Source: Microbacterium sp. SORGH_AS_1204
GTDB lineage: Bacteria > Actinomycetota > Actinomycetes > Actinomycetales > Microbacteriaceae
Direction: 5' to 3'
DNA length: 64,000 nt
Assembly (NCBI RefSeq): GCF_030818935.1
Contig: NZ_JAUTBD010000001.1
Coordinates: forward strand, 3,534,001 to 3,598,000
Of the stretch, positions 16,359-26,687 are shown piece after piece. Positions within the stretch are counted from its first letter, which is position 1, and every line of letters begins with the position of its first letter. The notes under the pieces were generated by a model, which was not told the origin of the DNA, did not search any database, and saw only the letters and a list, made by a program, of their open reading frames with translations. The translations under genes and the position numbers were made by a program.

Positions 16359-18985
16359 GCGTCAGTACTTTCCTCGGTGGTCTCGGGGGCGGAGTCATCG
16401 GCCTCGACCGCGGGGGATGCGGTGGGCTCCGTGGTCGTCTCCGTCGTCTCGGCCAGGTTCCGCTCGGCGTTGCGGGCAATCGCGATGATGCGATCGTCGC
16501 CACCGGCGCGGGCGAATACGACACCCATCGTGTCTCGTCCCTTGGCGGGCACCTCGGCCACGGAGGAGCGTACCACCTTGCCACTGGCAAGAACCACGAG
16601 AACCTCGTCGCCCTCCGACACCATCATTCCGCCGGCGAGGACACCGCGATCCTCGGTCAGCCGGGCCACCTTGATGCCCAGTCCGCCGCGGTTCTGCATG
16701 CGGTATTCGGTGACGGCGGTCCGCTTGGCGTAGCCGCCCTCGGTCACGACGAAGACGAATTCGTCATCCTTGGCGACGGATGCCGAGAGCAGGCTGTCTC
16801 CCTCGCGGAAATCCATGCCCTTCACTCCCGACGTGGATCGGCCCATCGGTCGCAGCGCGCTGTCGGTGGCGGAGAAGCGCAGCGACATGCCGAGACGACT
16901 GATCAGGAGGATGTCATCGCCCTCGTCCACGAGGAGCGCGCTCACCAGTTCGTCGGCGGCGCCCGGCTCGCTCTCGTCGCCGTCGTCCGCCGCCTGACCA
17001 CGGAGCTTGATGGCGATGACGCCGCCCTGCCGGTTGGTGTCGTACTCGGAGAGGCGCGTCTTCTTCACCAGACCGCCACGGGTGGCGAGCACGAGGTACG
17101 TCGATACGCCGTAGTCGCGGATGTCGAGGATCTGCGCGATCTCCTCATCGGGCTGGAGCGCAAGGAGGTTGGCGACGTGCTGGCCCTTCGCATCGCGCCC
17201 CGCCTCGGGGACCTCATAGGCCTTCGAGCGGTAGACCCGACCCTTGTTCGTGAAGAACAGCAGCCAGTGGTGCGTGGTGGTGACGAAGAAGTGCTCCACG
17301 ACGTCGTCGGCGCGCAGCTGCGCACCCTTCACGCCCTTGCCGCCGCGGTGCTGCGAGCGGTAGTTGTCGCTGCGCGTGCGCTTGATGTAACCGTCGCGGG
17401 TGACCGTGACGACCATCTCCTCCTCGGCGATGAGGTCTTCGATCGAGACGTCGCCGTCGAAGCCGTGCAGGATCTCAGTGCGGCGGTCGTCGCCGAAGCG
17501 GTCGGTGATCGCCGTGAGCTCGTCGCGGATGATGGTGCGCTGGCGGCCGGGGGTGGCCAGGATGTCGTTGTAGTCGGCGATGCGGGCTTCGAGCTCGGTC
17601 GCCTCGTCGACGATCTTCTGCCGCTCGAGCGCCGCGAGACGGCGCAGCTGCATGTCGAGGATGGCCTGCGCCTGGATGTCGTCGATGTCGAGGAGCTTCT
17701 GCAGACCCTCGTTGGCATCCTGAGCCGTCGGCGACCGGCGGATGAGCGCGATGACCTCATCGAGGGCGTCGAGCGCCTTGAGGTAGCCGCGCAGGATGTG
17801 CATGCGCTCTTCGGCCTTGCGCAGGCGATACCGCGTGCGGCGGACGATGACCTCGATCTGGTGATCGATCCACAGGCTGATGAAGCCGTCGAGCGACAGC
17901 GTGCGCGGAACGCCGTCGACGATCGCCAGCATGTTGGCGCCGAAGTTCTCTTGCAGCTGCGTGTGCTTGTAGAGGTTGTTCAGCACGACCTTCGCCACCG
18001 CGTCGCGCTTGAGCACGACGACGAGACGCTGACCGGTGCGACCGGAGCTTTCGTCGCGGATGTCGGCGACGCCCGTGATCTTGCCCTCGCGGGCCAGATC
18101 GCCAATCTTGACCGCGACGTTGTCGGGGTTCACCTGATACGGCAGCTCGGTGATCACCAGGCACGTTCGACCCTGAATCTCCTCGATGTTGACCACGGCG
18201 CGCATCGTGATCGAGCCGCGACCGGTGCGATAGGCGTCTTTGATGCCGCGGGTGCCGAGGATCTGCGCGCGCGTGGGGAAATCGGGGCCGGGGATGCGCT
18301 CCATGAGCGCTTCGAGCAGCTCCTCCCGCGTGGCATCCGGGTTCTCGAGTGCCCATAGGGCGCCGGCCGAGACCTCCCGCAGGTTGTGCGGCGGGATGTT
18401 GGTCGCCATACCGACGGCGATTCCGACCGAACCGTTGACGAGCAGGTTGGGGAACCGCGACGGCAGGACCGTGGGCTCCTGCGTCTGCCCGTCGTAGTTG
18501 TCTTGGAAGTCGACGGTCTCTTCTTCGATGTCGCGCACCATCTCGAGCGCGAGCGGAGCCATCTTGGTCTCGGTGTAGCGAGGCGCGGCGGCTCCCTGGT
18601 TGCCGGGAGAGCCGAAGTTGCCCTGGCCAAGCGCCAGCGGGTAACGCAGCGACCATGGCTGCACGAGGCGCACGAGGGCGTCGTAGATGGGAGCGTCACC
18701 GTGCGGGTGGTAGTGCCCCATGACCTCGCCCACGACGCGCGCGCACTTCGAGAACGACTTGTCGGGGCGGAAGCCGCCGTCGTACATGCCGTAGATGACG
18801 CGGCGGTGCACCGGCTTGAGGCCGTCGCGTACGTCGGGCAGGGCGCGCCCGACGATCACGCTCATCGCGTAGTCGAGGTAGCTCCGCTGCATCTCGAGCT
18901 GCAGGTCGACCTGGTCGATCTTGCCGTGGTCGTGCGCCGGCTCGCCGCGGACGTCGTCGGGTTCGATCGTGCTGTCGTCAGCCAT
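16355..18985 (-). CDS. gyrA: DNA gyrase subunit A
   Basis: An 876-residue breakage-reunion subunit. The catalytic Tyr is Y137 in [10 protein letters not shown]. The quinolone-determining loop reads [10 protein letters not shown] (residues 93-102), with Ala98 at the E. coli Ser83 position and Pro99 next to it. The six-bladed C-terminal wrapping domain carries the GyrA box [10 protein letters not shown]. The C terminus ends in an acidic Thr/Glu tail. It is downstream of gyrB, separated by 54 bp. Confidence 0.97.
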   Translation of the reverse strand: MADDSTIEPDDVRGEPAHDHGKIDQVDLQLEMQRSYLDYAMSVIVGRALPDVRDGLKPVHRRVIYGMYDGGFRPDKSFSKCARVVGEVMGHYHPHGDAPIYDALVRLVQPWSLRYPLALGQGNFGSPGNQGAAAPRYTETKMAPLALEMVRDIEEETVDFQDNYDGQTQEPTVLPSRFPNLLVNGSVGIAVGMATNIPPHNLREVSAGALWALENPDATREELLEALMERIPGPDFPTRAQILGTRGIKDAYRTGRGSITMRAVVNIEEIQGRTCLVITELPYQVNPDNVAVKIGDLAREGKITGVADIRDESSGRTGQRLVVVLKRDAVAKVVLNNLYKHTQLQENFGANMLAIVDGVPRTLSLDGFISLWIDHQIEVIVRRTRYRLRKAEERMHILRGYLKALDALDEVIALIRRSPTAQDANEGLQKLLDIDDIQAQAILDMQLRRLAALERQKIVDEATELEARIADYNDILATPGRQRTIIRDELTAITDRFGDDRRTEILHGFDGDVSIEDLIAEEEMVVTVTRDGYIKRTRSDNYRSQHRGGKGVKGAQLRADDVVEHFFVTTTHHWLLFFTNKGRVYRSKAYEVPEAGRDAKGQHVANLLALQPDEEIAQILDIRDYGVSTYLVLATRGGLVKKTRLSEYDTNRQGGVIAIKLRGQAADDGDESEPGAADELVSALLVDEGDDILLISRLGMSLRFSATDSALRPMGRSTSGVKGMDFREGDSLLSASVAKDDEFVFVVTEGGYAKRTAVTEYRMQNRGGLGIKVARLTEDRGVLAGGMMVSEGDEVLVVLASGKVVRSSVAEVPAKGRDTMGVVFARAGGDDRIIAIARNAERNLAETTETTTEPTASPAVEADDSAPETTEESTDA

Positions 18986-19039
18986 GTGTTCTCAGTTTCG
19001 TAGTGCGTCGTCGTTCGTCGTCGCCGTTGGGCGACGGAA

Positions 19040-21076
19040 TCAGATGTCGAGGAAGCGGACGTCTTTGGCGTTGCGCTGGATGAACGTGCGACGCGATTCG
19101 ACGTCTTCTCCCATGAGCACGGAGAAGATCTCGTCGGCCGCGGCCGCGTCGTCGATGGTCACCTGCTTCAACGTGCGCGTCTGCGGGTCCATCGTGGTCT
19201 CCCACAGCTCGTGGTCGTTCATCTCGCCGAGACCCTTGTAGCGCTGGATGCCGTTGTCTTTCGGGATGCGACGACCCGACGCCTGACCGTCGACGAGCAG
19301 CGCATCGCGCTCTCGGTCGCTGTAGGCGTACTCGTGGGGATGGTTCGACCACTTCAGGCGGTACAGCGGGGGCTGCGCAAGATAGACGAAGCCGGCTTCG
19401 ATGAGTCCGCGCATGTAGCGGAACAGCAGCGTGAGCAGCAGCGTCGTGATGTGCTGGCCGTCGACATCGGCATCGGCCATCAGAACGATCTTGTGGTATC
19501 TGGCCTTGGCCATGTCGAAGTCTTCGCCGATGCCCGTGCCGAAGGCCTGGATCATCGCCTGCACTTCTTTGTTGCCCAGCGCGCGGTCGAGGCGCGCACG
19601 CTCGACGTTGAGGATCTTGCCGCGCAAGGCCAGGATCGCCTGGGTGTGCGGGTCACGCCCCTGCACGGCGGAACCGCCGGCCGAGTCACCCTCGACGAGG
19701 AAGATCTCGCTGATCGAGGGGTCTTTCGACGTGCAGTCCTTCAGCTTGTCGGGCATGGCCGCCGACTCGAAGACGCTCTTGCGGCGGGCGGTCTCGCGCG
19801 CCTTGCGGGCGGCCAGACGAGCGGTCGCGGCGTCGATCGCCTTCCGAATGATGTTCTTGGCCTGGCCCGGGTTGCGGTCGAACCAATCGCCGAGCTTGTC
19901 GCCGACGACCTTCTGCACGAATGCGCGGGCCTCGGTGTTGCCCAGTTTCGTCTTGGTCTGTCCCTCGAACTGCGGCTCCGAGAGCTTGACGGAGATGACC
20001 GCGGTGAGACCCTCGCGGATGTCATCACCGGTGAGGTTGTCGTCTTTCTCTTTGAGGAGGTTGTTCGCCCGCGCGTAGCGGTTGACGAGCGTCGTCAGCG
20101 CGGCGCGGAAGCCCTCTTCGTGCGTTCCGCCCTCGTGCGTGTTGATCGTGTTGGCGTAGGTGAAGACGTTCTCGGTGTATGCCGTCGTCCACTGCATCGC
20201 CAGCTCGAGCGCGATCTTGCGCTCGGTGTCCTCCGACTCGACCTCGATGATCTCGTCGTTGACGACGTCGGCCTTGCGCACGCGATTGAGGTGCTCGACG
20301 TAGTCGACCAGCCCGCGCTCGTACAGGAACGAATCGTGGCGGGCCTCGGTGACCTCTTCGCCGGGCTCGCCCTCGGTCACGACCGACTGCGGACGCTCGT
20401 CGCGAAGGCTGAGGCGCAGCCCCTTGTTGAGGAAGGCCATCTGCTGGAAGCGCGTGCGCAGTGTGTCGTAGTCGAAGTCGATCGTGTCGAAGATGGTGGC
20501 ATCCGGCCAGAACGTGATCGACGTTCCCGTCTTCTCGCTCGCCTCGCCCTTCTCGAGCGGAGCGAGCGGCACGCCGCCGTTGCGGAACGACTGGCGCCAC
20601 ACATGCCCCTGGCGCTGCACCTCGACCTCGAGTCGGGTCGACAGAGCGTTCACGACCGACGAGCCCACGCCGTGCAGACCACCCGAGACCGCGTAACCGC
20701 CGCCGCCGAACTTGCCTCCGGCGTGCAACACGGTGAGCACGACCTCGACGGTCGACTTGCCCTCGGTGCGGTGCATGTCGACGGGGATGCCACGGCCGTT
20801 GTCGATCACGCGGACGGCGCCGTCGCTGAGGATCGTGACGTCGATCGTGTCGCAATAGCCGGCGAGGGCCTCGTCGACGGAGTTGTCGACGATCTCTTGA
20901 ACGAGGTGGTGCAGACCGCGCTCACCGGTCGAGCCGATGTACATGCCGGGGCGCTTGCGGACGGCCTCGAGCCCCTCGAGCACCTGGATGGCGTCTGCCC
21001 CGTACTCGTTGGGAACCTTCGCGGAGGAGTTCGCTTCGGGTTCCTCGGAAACGCTGTCGGGGTTTTCGGACGTCAT
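19040..21076 (-). CDS. gyrB: DNA gyrase subunit B
   Basis: A 678-residue ATPase subunit. ATG 21076 ([11 protein letters not shown]) is chosen because CTGGAG lies upstream and the family starts here; the open frame extends further but has no support. GHKL ATPase motifs are [21 protein letters not shown] and [20 protein letters not shown] motifs are [11 protein letters not shown] and [11 protein letters not shown]. The C-terminal region contains YKGLGEMN. Confidence 0.97.
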   Translation of the reverse strand: MTSENPDSVSEEPEANSSAKVPNEYGADAIQVLEGLEAVRKRPGMYIGSTGERGLHHLVQEIVDNSVDEALAGYCDTIDVTILSDGAVRVIDNGRGIPVDMHRTEGKSTVEVVLTVLHAGGKFGGGGYAVSGGLHGVGSSVVNALSTRLEVEVQRQGHVWRQSFRNGGVPLAPLEKGEASEKTGTSITFWPDATIFDTIDFDYDTLRTRFQQMAFLNKGLRLSLRDERPQSVVTEGEPGEEVTEARHDSFLYERGLVDYVEHLNRVRKADVVNDEIIEVESEDTERKIALELAMQWTTAYTENVFTYANTINTHEGGTHEEGFRAALTTLVNRYARANNLLKEKDDNLTGDDIREGLTAVISVKLSEPQFEGQTKTKLGNTEARAFVQKVVGDKLGDWFDRNPGQAKNIIRKAIDAATARLAARKARETARRKSVFESAAMPDKLKDCTSKDPSISEIFLVEGDSAGGSAVQGRDPHTQAILALRGKILNVERARLDRALGNKEVQAMIQAFGTGIGEDFDMAKARYHKIVLMADADVDGQHITTLLLTLLFRYMRGLIEAGFVYLAQPPLYRLKWSNHPHEYAYSDRERDALLVDGQASGRRIPKDNGIQRYKGLGEMNDHELWETTMDPQTRTLKQVTIDDAAAADEIFSVLMGEDVESRRTFIQRNAKDVRFLDI

Positions 21077-21196
21077 GAGTACGTGCGCTCCAGAATCGGT
21101 TCGTCGGAACCTCCATCTTATCGCGCCGGGCCTCTCGAGACGGTGTGTGCGGCTCAATGCGGGGAGAAATCGCGCCGTACCGTGACCGACCGTGTC

Positions 21197-21685
21197 CTAG
21201 CCGTAGGTATCGCGCGGACCACGGCCTGGAACGGCTCTGGGCCCCCATTTCCAAGAGGGGACGTCGGGTCCGACGAAGCGGATGGCCTCCACCCCCGCTT
21301 CGGGGAATCGTCTGATGATCTCCGACAGGATGTGAGCCCTCATGAGCTGCAGCTGCTTGGCCCATGCCGTCGAGTCGGCCTGAACGGTGAGGACGCCGGC
21401 ATCCAGGGCCACCGGTCGGGTGTGGGCGGCCGTGTCGGACCCCGCCACCTCGTCCCACGTGCGCACGAGGTCTTCCCGCGACAGCTGAGGCTCCCACCCG
21501 GCGGACTGCGTGAGGGCCGAGAGCACGTCGCCGAGTCCGCGCGGGTCGCGGCCGGGGCTGAAGGGGGCGTTGTCACCGTCGTCTGTGCGCCGACGACGCT
21601 TCTTCTTCCGATACGGCGACGGCTCGAGACCCCGCAGGCGCAGATAGGTCGACATCGTCTCGGGGAGCTCCGGTTCGTCAGTCAT
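21197..21685 (-). CDS. DUF721 (DciA-like) protein
   Basis: A 162-residue protein. The N-terminal basic tract (RKKKRRRRTDD) is followed by the DUF721 domain (about 53-150: GDVLSALTQSAGW, WDEVAGSDTAAHTRPVAL and the KH-like LQLMRAHILSEI). Bacteria lacking DnaC/DnaI use DciA to load the replicative helicase, and DUF721 includes that family. The location between recF and gyrB, overlapping recF by eight bases, is standard for actinobacteria and supports a replication role. Confidence 0.93.
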   Translation of the reverse strand: MTDEPELPETMSTYLRLRGLEPSPYRKKKRRRRTDDGDNAPFSPGRDPRGLGDVLSALTQSAGWEPQLSREDLVRTWDEVAGSDTAAHTRPVALDAGVLTVQADSTAWAKQLQLMRAHILSEIIRRFPEAGVEAIRFVGPDVPSWKWGPRAVPGRGPRDTYG

Positions 21686-22832
21686 CGTGCGGCTCCTCGA
21701 TGCGCCCCGCCTCGACCCTCACGACGTGTGCACGCAACGCGTCGGGCACGTCTTCTTCGACCGCGGAGGTCACGATGACCTGCTCGTACCCTCCCGCGAG
21801 CTCCGCGAGCCGTGCTCGCCGGCCGGCGTCGAGCTCGGCGAAGACGTCGTCGAGGATGAGCACGGGATCACCCAGCCGCGATTCGGCGCGCAAAAGCTCT
21901 GCGGATGCCAGCCGCAGGGCCAGTGCGACGGACCACGATTCCCCGTGCGACGCGTACCCCTTCACCGGCAGACCGCGCACCTCGAGAACGAGGTCGTCGC
22001 GGTGCGGGCCGACCAGCGTCAACCCGCGCTCGAGCTCCGCCGAGCGTCGGGCGGCGAGTGCCGCGCGGAACTGCTCGGACAGGGGCGCCGACGAACGCCC
22101 CGCGGCCGCGGAATCCCCTTCTTCGGGATCTCCACCCCCCACCGACATCGCCCAGGACAACCGTGGTTCGTGATCGGCGCCCGCGATGGCGGCGTAGGCG
22201 CGCGCGACGGGCAGGGAGAGATCGGATGCCAACGCCAGCCGCGCCTCGATTACCTCTGTACCGAGGGTGATGAGCTTGTCGTCCCACACGTCGAGAGTGC
22301 TGAGCGCGTCCCCTCGCAGCCCTCGGGCCCGGGCCGACTTCAACAGCGCACTGCGTTGACGCAGGACGCGGTCGTAGTCCCCCAGCACGGCAGCCATGCG
22401 GGGCGTGCGCTGCACGATCAGCTGATCGGCGAAGCGGCGACGGGCAGAGGGGTCGCCGCGAACGATCTGCAGGTCCTCCGGGGCGAACAGCACGACCTGT
22501 GCGTATCGCGGGAGCTCGGATGTGCGCACGTTCACCCCGTTGACCCGGGCCTTGTTCGCACCTTGGCGGTTGAGTTGCAGTTCGAGCAACACGCTGCGCT
22601 CACCGTGGGCGAGCCGCGCGCGGACGATCGCGGCATCCGTTCCGTCGCGGACCAGCGGCGCATCGCTGGAGACCCGGTGCGATCCGAGCGTGGCCAGGTA
22701 GGCCACCGCTTCGACGAGGTTGGTTTTGCCCTGACCGTTGCGTCCGACGAAGACGTTGGCACCTGCGGAGAGCGAGACGTCGGCGCCCGCGTAATTGCGG
22801 AAGTCCTTCAGTCCGAGCTGCTCCACGATCAC
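21678..22832 (-). CDS. recF: DNA replication and repair protein RecF
   Basis: A 384-residue SMC-like ATPase that loads RecA at gaps. It begins MIVEQLGLKDFRNYAGADV, has Walker A GRNGQGKTNLVEA (about 30-42), the family signature around LTLVGPHRDDL, and Walker B/D-loop PVLILDDVFAELDAGRR. A typical RecF would be 360-400 residues. It follows dnaN by 46 bp and overlaps the DUF721 gene. Confidence 0.96.
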   Translation of the reverse strand: MIVEQLGLKDFRNYAGADVSLSAGANVFVGRNGQGKTNLVEAVAYLATLGSHRVSSDAPLVRDGTDAAIVRARLAHGERSVLLELQLNRQGANKARVNGVNVRTSELPRYAQVVLFAPEDLQIVRGDPSARRRFADQLIVQRTPRMAAVLGDYDRVLRQRSALLKSARARGLRGDALSTLDVWDDKLITLGTEVIEARLALASDLSLPVARAYAAIAGADHEPRLSWAMSVGGGDPEEGDSAAAGRSSAPLSEQFRAALAARRSAELERGLTLVGPHRDDLVLEVRGLPVKGYASHGESWSVALALRLASAELLRAESRLGDPVLILDDVFAELDAGRRARLAELAGGYEQVIVTSAVEEDVPDALRAHVVRVEAGRIEEPHDD

Positions 22833-22878
22833 CGAGTCAGACTACCCGGCACCTCCGACACGGCGGCCGGACGACGAC

Positions 22879-24030
22879 TCAGCGCAGGAGCAGGTTGGGC
22901 TGCAGCAGGTACTTGAACGAGCCTTCGCCGCCCTTGTCGACCGAGGTCTGCGGCGTCACCAGCACGGGGCTGAGCTTGTTCGCGTTGTCGCTCGAGGTGA
23001 AGGTGATGCGCGTGAACTCGCTGCGCACCGCTCCGAGCGATTCGAGCAGATACTGCGGGTTGAGCCCGAGGGTCACCTCATCGCCCACGAGCGTCGCATC
23101 GACGGATTCCGTCGCGCGCGCCTGCTCCGTACCGGAGGCGTCCATCGAGACGCCGTCGGGGCCGAAGGTGAACCGCAGCGGAGCCGAGCGATCGAGCACG
23201 AGCGCGACGCGGCGCACGGCTTCGGCGAGTTCGGCGGTGTTCACGACGCTGTGGTGCTCGGTCTGAGCGGGGAACAGTCGACGCACCGGCGGGAAATTTC
23301 CCTTGATGAGCAGCGACGTGACCGTCTTGTTGCCCGACGAGAAGGCGATGATCTCGCGGTCGCCCGAACCGGAGAAGGCGATGGAGATGTCGCCGCCGTG
23401 CGCAAAGGTCTTGCCGACCTCCTGCAGGGTGCGAGCGGGGACGAGGGCCGATGTGGGCTCATCGGATGCCGCAGCCCCACCATCCCACGGGATCTCGCGC
23501 AGTGCGACGCGGTAGCGGTCAGTGGCGACGAGGCTGAGCTGGGTGCCGGTGACTTCGAGCTGCACACCGGTGAGGACGGGCGTGACGTCGTCACGGGAGG
23601 CTGCGAAGGCCACCTGCGCGATCGCGGTGGCGAACTCGTCGGCGGGGACGAGACCGGACTCCCCCGTCACCTCGGGGATGGCCGGGTATTCCTGCACGGG
23701 CATGGAGGCCAGGGTGAATCGTGCGGAACCGCACGTGAGCAGGATGCCGCCATCATCGTCCACCGCGATCTGGATGGGCGCATTCGGCAGCCGGCTGGCG
23801 ATGTCGCTGAGGAGTCGGCCGTGGACGAGGATCGTGCCCGGCTCGTCGACCGTCGCTTCGATCGTGGTGCGGGCGGACGCCTCGTAGTCGAAGGCGGCGA
23901 GGGTGAGGCCCTGTTCTCCGGCTTCGATCAGTACACCGGCCAGGATCGGCTGCGGGTTGCGCTGGGGCAGGAGCTTGACCACGAACGAGACGGCTTCGCT
24001 GAACACATCGCGATTGACGTGGAACTTCAC
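22879..24030 (-). CDS. dnaN: DNA polymerase III beta sliding clamp
   Basis: A 383-residue clamp with three repeated domains. It begins MKFHVNRDVFSEAVSFVVKL, has QPILAGVLIEAGEQGLTLAA in domain I and DRYRVALREIPW in domain II, and ends ...SFKYLLQPNLLLR. The usual C-terminal MPMR-type clamp end is replaced by QPNLLLR, normal for actinobacteria. dnaN follows oriC on the minus strand. No gnd gene lies between dnaN and recF. Confidence 0.96.
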   Translation of the reverse strand: MKFHVNRDVFSEAVSFVVKLLPQRNPQPILAGVLIEAGEQGLTLAAFDYEASARTTIEATVDEPGTILVHGRLLSDIASRLPNAPIQIAVDDDGGILLTCGSARFTLASMPVQEYPAIPEVTGESGLVPADEFATAIAQVAFAASRDDVTPVLTGVQLEVTGTQLSLVATDRYRVALREIPWDGGAAASDEPTSALVPARTLQEVGKTFAHGGDISIAFSGSGDREIIAFSSGNKTVTSLLIKGNFPPVRRLFPAQTEHHSVVNTAELAEAVRRVALVLDRSAPLRFTFGPDGVSMDASGTEQARATESVDATLVGDEVTLGLNPQYLLESLGAVRSEFTRITFTSSDNANKLSPVLVTPQTSVDKGGEGSFKYLLQPNLLLR

Positions 24031-24433
24031 GGGTGCTCCCTTGACGGCGGGTATGGCTTACCCATGCTAGTGCCCCCTTCGGAGCGGGCACGTCGAGCGC
24101 TGCCGGCACGGCAAGGTCATCGAATCTCCCTTAACGATGAGTTGGAGTGTTCATCTTGTTAACCGCTGTGGGAACTGTGGATAACTCTCGACACGCGTGT
24201 TAACAGCAGGGATGCGGGCGTCTGTTAACTGTGGACGGGTTGCGGAGAGCCTGTGGTGTTAACGCGGCTCGGCCGGAGGGTGTCGAGCCGCTCCTCCACA
24301 GCGTTAACGCATCCGTACACAGCCCATCCGCAGGAAATTGGAGTTATCCACAGGTTTTCCACACTGTGTAGAACCGGGTCAAAAACCCTCCGTGTGCGGC
24401 CATGTATGCCTGATCAGCGGGCGAAAACGCGAA
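24031..24433. other. oriC: probable replication origin (oriC), dnaN-dnaA intergenic
   Basis: About 400 bp, less GC-rich than its surroundings and without a gene. Perfect DnaA boxes are TGTGGATAA (24176-24184, minus orientation) and TTATCCACA (24344-24352, plus). Near matches are TGTGGACGG after 24229 and TTTTCCACA (24355-24363). Five perfect GTTAAC hexamers sit at 24158, 24199, 24224, 24258 and 24303, several within ten bases of a TGTGG or CCACA half-box. The position between dnaA and dnaN is the standard actinobacterial origin. Confidence 0.88.
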
Positions 24434-24466
24434 AAGGGTCCGCTCCATGGAAATGGAGGGACCCTT
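24434..24466 (-). terminator. dnaA terminator
   Basis: Imperfect inverted repeat: AAGGGTCC (24434-24441) and CTCCAT pair with ATGGAG and GGACCCTT (24459-24466) around a GGAA loop. In the dnaA direction it is followed by a T-rich tail (TTTTCGCGTTTTCGC). It lies 15 bp after the dnaA stop. Confidence 0.75.
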
Positions 24467-24480
24467 CGGGAGAACGGCGC

Positions 24481-25908
24481 TCAGCGCATTCGCCCCAGTT
24501 GGCTCGTGATCTCGGAGACCTGGTTGAAGATCGATCGGCGCTCCTTCATGAGGTCGCTGATCTTTTTGTAGGCGTACATGACAGTGGTGTGATCGCGGTT
24601 GCCGAACAGCTGCCCGATCTTGGGCAACGACAGGCTGGTGCGCTCACGGCAGAGGTACATCGCGATCTGGCGCGCGGTCGCCACCGCCTGAGAGCGGCTC
24701 GAGCCGTACAGGTCGTCGACCGACAGCTTGAAGTACTGGGCCGTCGCCGTGATGATGTCGGTCGGTGAGATGACGTTGGCGTCGTCTTGGTCGATGATGT
24801 CGCGCAACACCGTCTGCGCGAGCGACATGTCGAGGGTGGAGCGGTTCAAGCTCGCGAACGCCGATACGCGGATGAGCGCCCCCTCGAGCTCGCGGATGTT
24901 CGACGAGACCACCGTGGCGATGTACTCCAGGACGTCGTCGGGAATGAGGAGTCTTTCGCTCTGCGCCTTCTTGCGGAGGATCGCGATGCGGGTCTCGAGG
25001 TCGGGGGCCTGGACATCGGTGATCAGACCCCACTCGAAGCGGCTGCGCATGCGGTCCTCGAAGCCGGTCAGCTGTTTCGGGGGCAGGTCGCTGGTGATCA
25101 CGACCTGCTTGTCGTGGTCGTGAAGCGTGTTGAAGGTGTGGAAGAAGGCTTCCTGCGTTTCGGCTCGACCCTGCAGGAACTGGATGTCGTCGATGAGGAG
25201 GATGTCGACGTCGCGATAACGAGCCTGGAAGGCCGAACCGCGGTTGTTCGCGATCGAGTTGATGAAGTCGTTCGTGAACTCCTCGCTCGAGACGTAACGC
25301 ACGCGGATGCCGGCGTACATGCTCGCCGCGTAGTCGCCGATGGCGTGGAGGAGGTGCGTCTTGCCGAGGCCGGAGTCGCCGTAGATGAACAGGGGGTTGT
25401 ACGCCTTGGCCGGGGCTTCGGCGACCGCGACTGCTGCGGCGTGTGCGAAGCGGTTGGACTGGCCGATGACGAAGTTGTCGAAGGTGTACTTCGGATTGAG
25501 GCGCGTGTCGTTGCGGGACGCGGGGACGATCGGTTCCGGAGTGTGATCGCTGACGGCGGAGTGCACGGTGATCGCGGGAGCCAACGGAGGGCGATCGCCG
25601 GCAGGGCCGATCGGCTCGCGGGGGGATTCGACGATGTCGGGATTGACGACGACGCGGAAGGTTCCGATCTCGGGGTCGCTGCCCTGCACCTGCGCCAGCG
25701 CTTCGAGGATGGGTGCGCGCATGCGCTTGTTGAACTGCGCCGCGGTGAGGTCGTTGGGAACGTCGAGGTACAGGGTGCCGCCCATGACGCCTTGCGGAAC
25801 CGCCAGATTCAGGAAGCCGTGCAGCTGCGGGGTGACGCGGTCATCGGTGAGAAGATGGTCCAGCACGGCCGACCAGACAGGTACATCCGGTACTTCGTGC
25901 AAAGACAT
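24481..25908 (-). CDS. dnaA: chromosomal replication initiator DnaA
   Basis: A 475-residue AAA+ initiator. The start is ATG 25908 (MSLHEVPDVPVW) with GGAGGGG just upstream; the longer open frame beyond it is not supported. Domain I covers about 1-90, with a variable linker to about 140. The AAA+ core has Walker A GDSGLGKTHLLHAIG and Walker B ILLIDDIQFL. The C-terminal HTH carries the signature VATARQIAMYLCR and NRDHTTVMYAY, which reads DnaA boxes. DnaA boxes on both sides of the gene suggest autoregulation. Confidence 0.97.
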   Translation of the reverse strand: MSLHEVPDVPVWSAVLDHLLTDDRVTPQLHGFLNLAVPQGVMGGTLYLDVPNDLTAAQFNKRMRAPILEALAQVQGSDPEIGTFRVVVNPDIVESPREPIGPAGDRPPLAPAITVHSAVSDHTPEPIVPASRNDTRLNPKYTFDNFVIGQSNRFAHAAAVAVAEAPAKAYNPLFIYGDSGLGKTHLLHAIGDYAASMYAGIRVRYVSSEEFTNDFINSIANNRGSAFQARYRDVDILLIDDIQFLQGRAETQEAFFHTFNTLHDHDKQVVITSDLPPKQLTGFEDRMRSRFEWGLITDVQAPDLETRIAILRKKAQSERLLIPDDVLEYIATVVSSNIRELEGALIRVSAFASLNRSTLDMSLAQTVLRDIIDQDDANVISPTDIITATAQYFKLSVDDLYGSSRSQAVATARQIAMYLCRERTSLSLPKIGQLFGNRDHTTVMYAYKKISDLMKERRSIFNQVSEITSQLGRMR

Positions 25909-26202
25909 ATCCCCTCCGGGATCTAGACGCGACGGGTGATCGACGAGTCGCGCCGAACCTGTGGATAACTTCCGGGGCCACGCTAGTTCGCGGCTCTCGC
26001 GGAGCAAAATCCACTGTAAGACCCGGTCGCGTGTCTTTGCCACGCTTGTGGACAACACCTGGGGATAATGAGCGGTCGGCTTCCCGGTTTGAGTTAACGC
26101 CGCGCACGACGTAGCCTTAGTCGGTTGACTTATGCCTATACGGCAGTCCCGACCCCGTCCCCGGCAGAAGAGCATCGGGCGACACCACCTCCGGAGTGAC
26201 CC
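25909..26202. promoter_or_regulatory. dnaA-rpmH divergent intergenic region with DnaA boxes
   Basis: 294 bp without a gene. A perfect box TGTGGATAA lies at 25960-25968, the TGTGGACAA variant at 26047-26055, and a sixth GTTAAC at 26093-26098. TTGACT (26125-26130) followed by a TATGCCTATA stretch may belong to the rpmH promoter, although the spacing is not canonical. The region probably holds both divergent promoters and may be the second half of a bipartite origin. Confidence 0.65.
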
Positions 26203-26340
26203 ATGAGCAAGCGCACCTTCCAGCCCAACAACCGCCGCCGCGCCAAGAAGCACGGCTTCCGCGCCCGCATGCGCACGCGTGCCGGCCGCGGCATCCTCTC
26301 GGCGCGTCGCGCCAAGGGTCGCACCGAGCTCTCGGCCTGA
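26203..26340 (+). CDS. rpmH: 50S ribosomal protein bL34
   Basis: A 45-residue protein, [19 protein letters not shown]..., ending GRTELSA. It matches the whole bL34 family in length and sequence ([24 protein letters not shown]). The start is ATG 26203 with a weak CCGGAG upstream. It is first in the rpmH-rnpA-yidD-yidC-jag-rsmG unit. Confidence 0.98.
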   Translation: MSKRTFQPNNRRRAKKHGFRARMRTRAGRGILSARRAKGRTELSA

Positions 26341-26348
26341 CAGACCCG

Positions 26349-26687
26349 GTGCTCGCGAAGCCGAACCGACTCACCCGCGGATCGGATTACAAAGCCACCG
26401 TCCGACGGGGCTCTCGCTGTGCCGGAGCGCACACCGTGACCTATGTCGGAAGGTCGGCTGACACCGATGCACCGCGGTTCGGCTTCATCGTGAGCCGACA
26501 GGTCGGCTCCGCCGTCACCCGCAACACCATTCGCCGCCGCCTCAAGGCGGTGTGCGCCGAGGCGCTCCCGTCGATTCGCGGGGGCGCCTCGATCGTCATC
26601 CGTGCACTCCCCTCGGCCGCCACAGCGGACTACGCCACCCTCCGTGCCGACGTGGTGAGATGCCTCGAACGGAAGGCGTCGGCATGA
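26349..26687 (+). CDS. rnpA: ribonuclease P protein component
   Basis: A 112-residue protein from GTG 26349, eight bases after rpmH. It is the protein cofactor of RNase P, which trims tRNA 5' ends. The RNA-binding signature is SAVTRNTIRRRLKAVC, preceded by the FGFIVSRQVG strand. Its stop overlaps the yidD start. Confidence 0.96.
   Translation: MLAKPNRLTRGSDYKATVRRGSRCAGAHTVTYVGRSADTDAPRFGFIVSRQVGSAVTRNTIRRRLKAVCAEALPSIRGGASIVIRALPSAATADYATLRADVVRCLERKASA

Noticed and set aside
19211..21778. An 855-codon plus-strand frame opposite gyrB
   Set aside because: It is antisense to gyrB and has no domains. The sequence is the usual low-complexity Arg/Val/Asp shadow of a GC-rich gene.
26125..26150. 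Canonical rpmH promoter
   Set aside because: TTGACT is a good -35, but no TANNNT lies 16-18 bp downstream. The promoter could not be placed with confidence.
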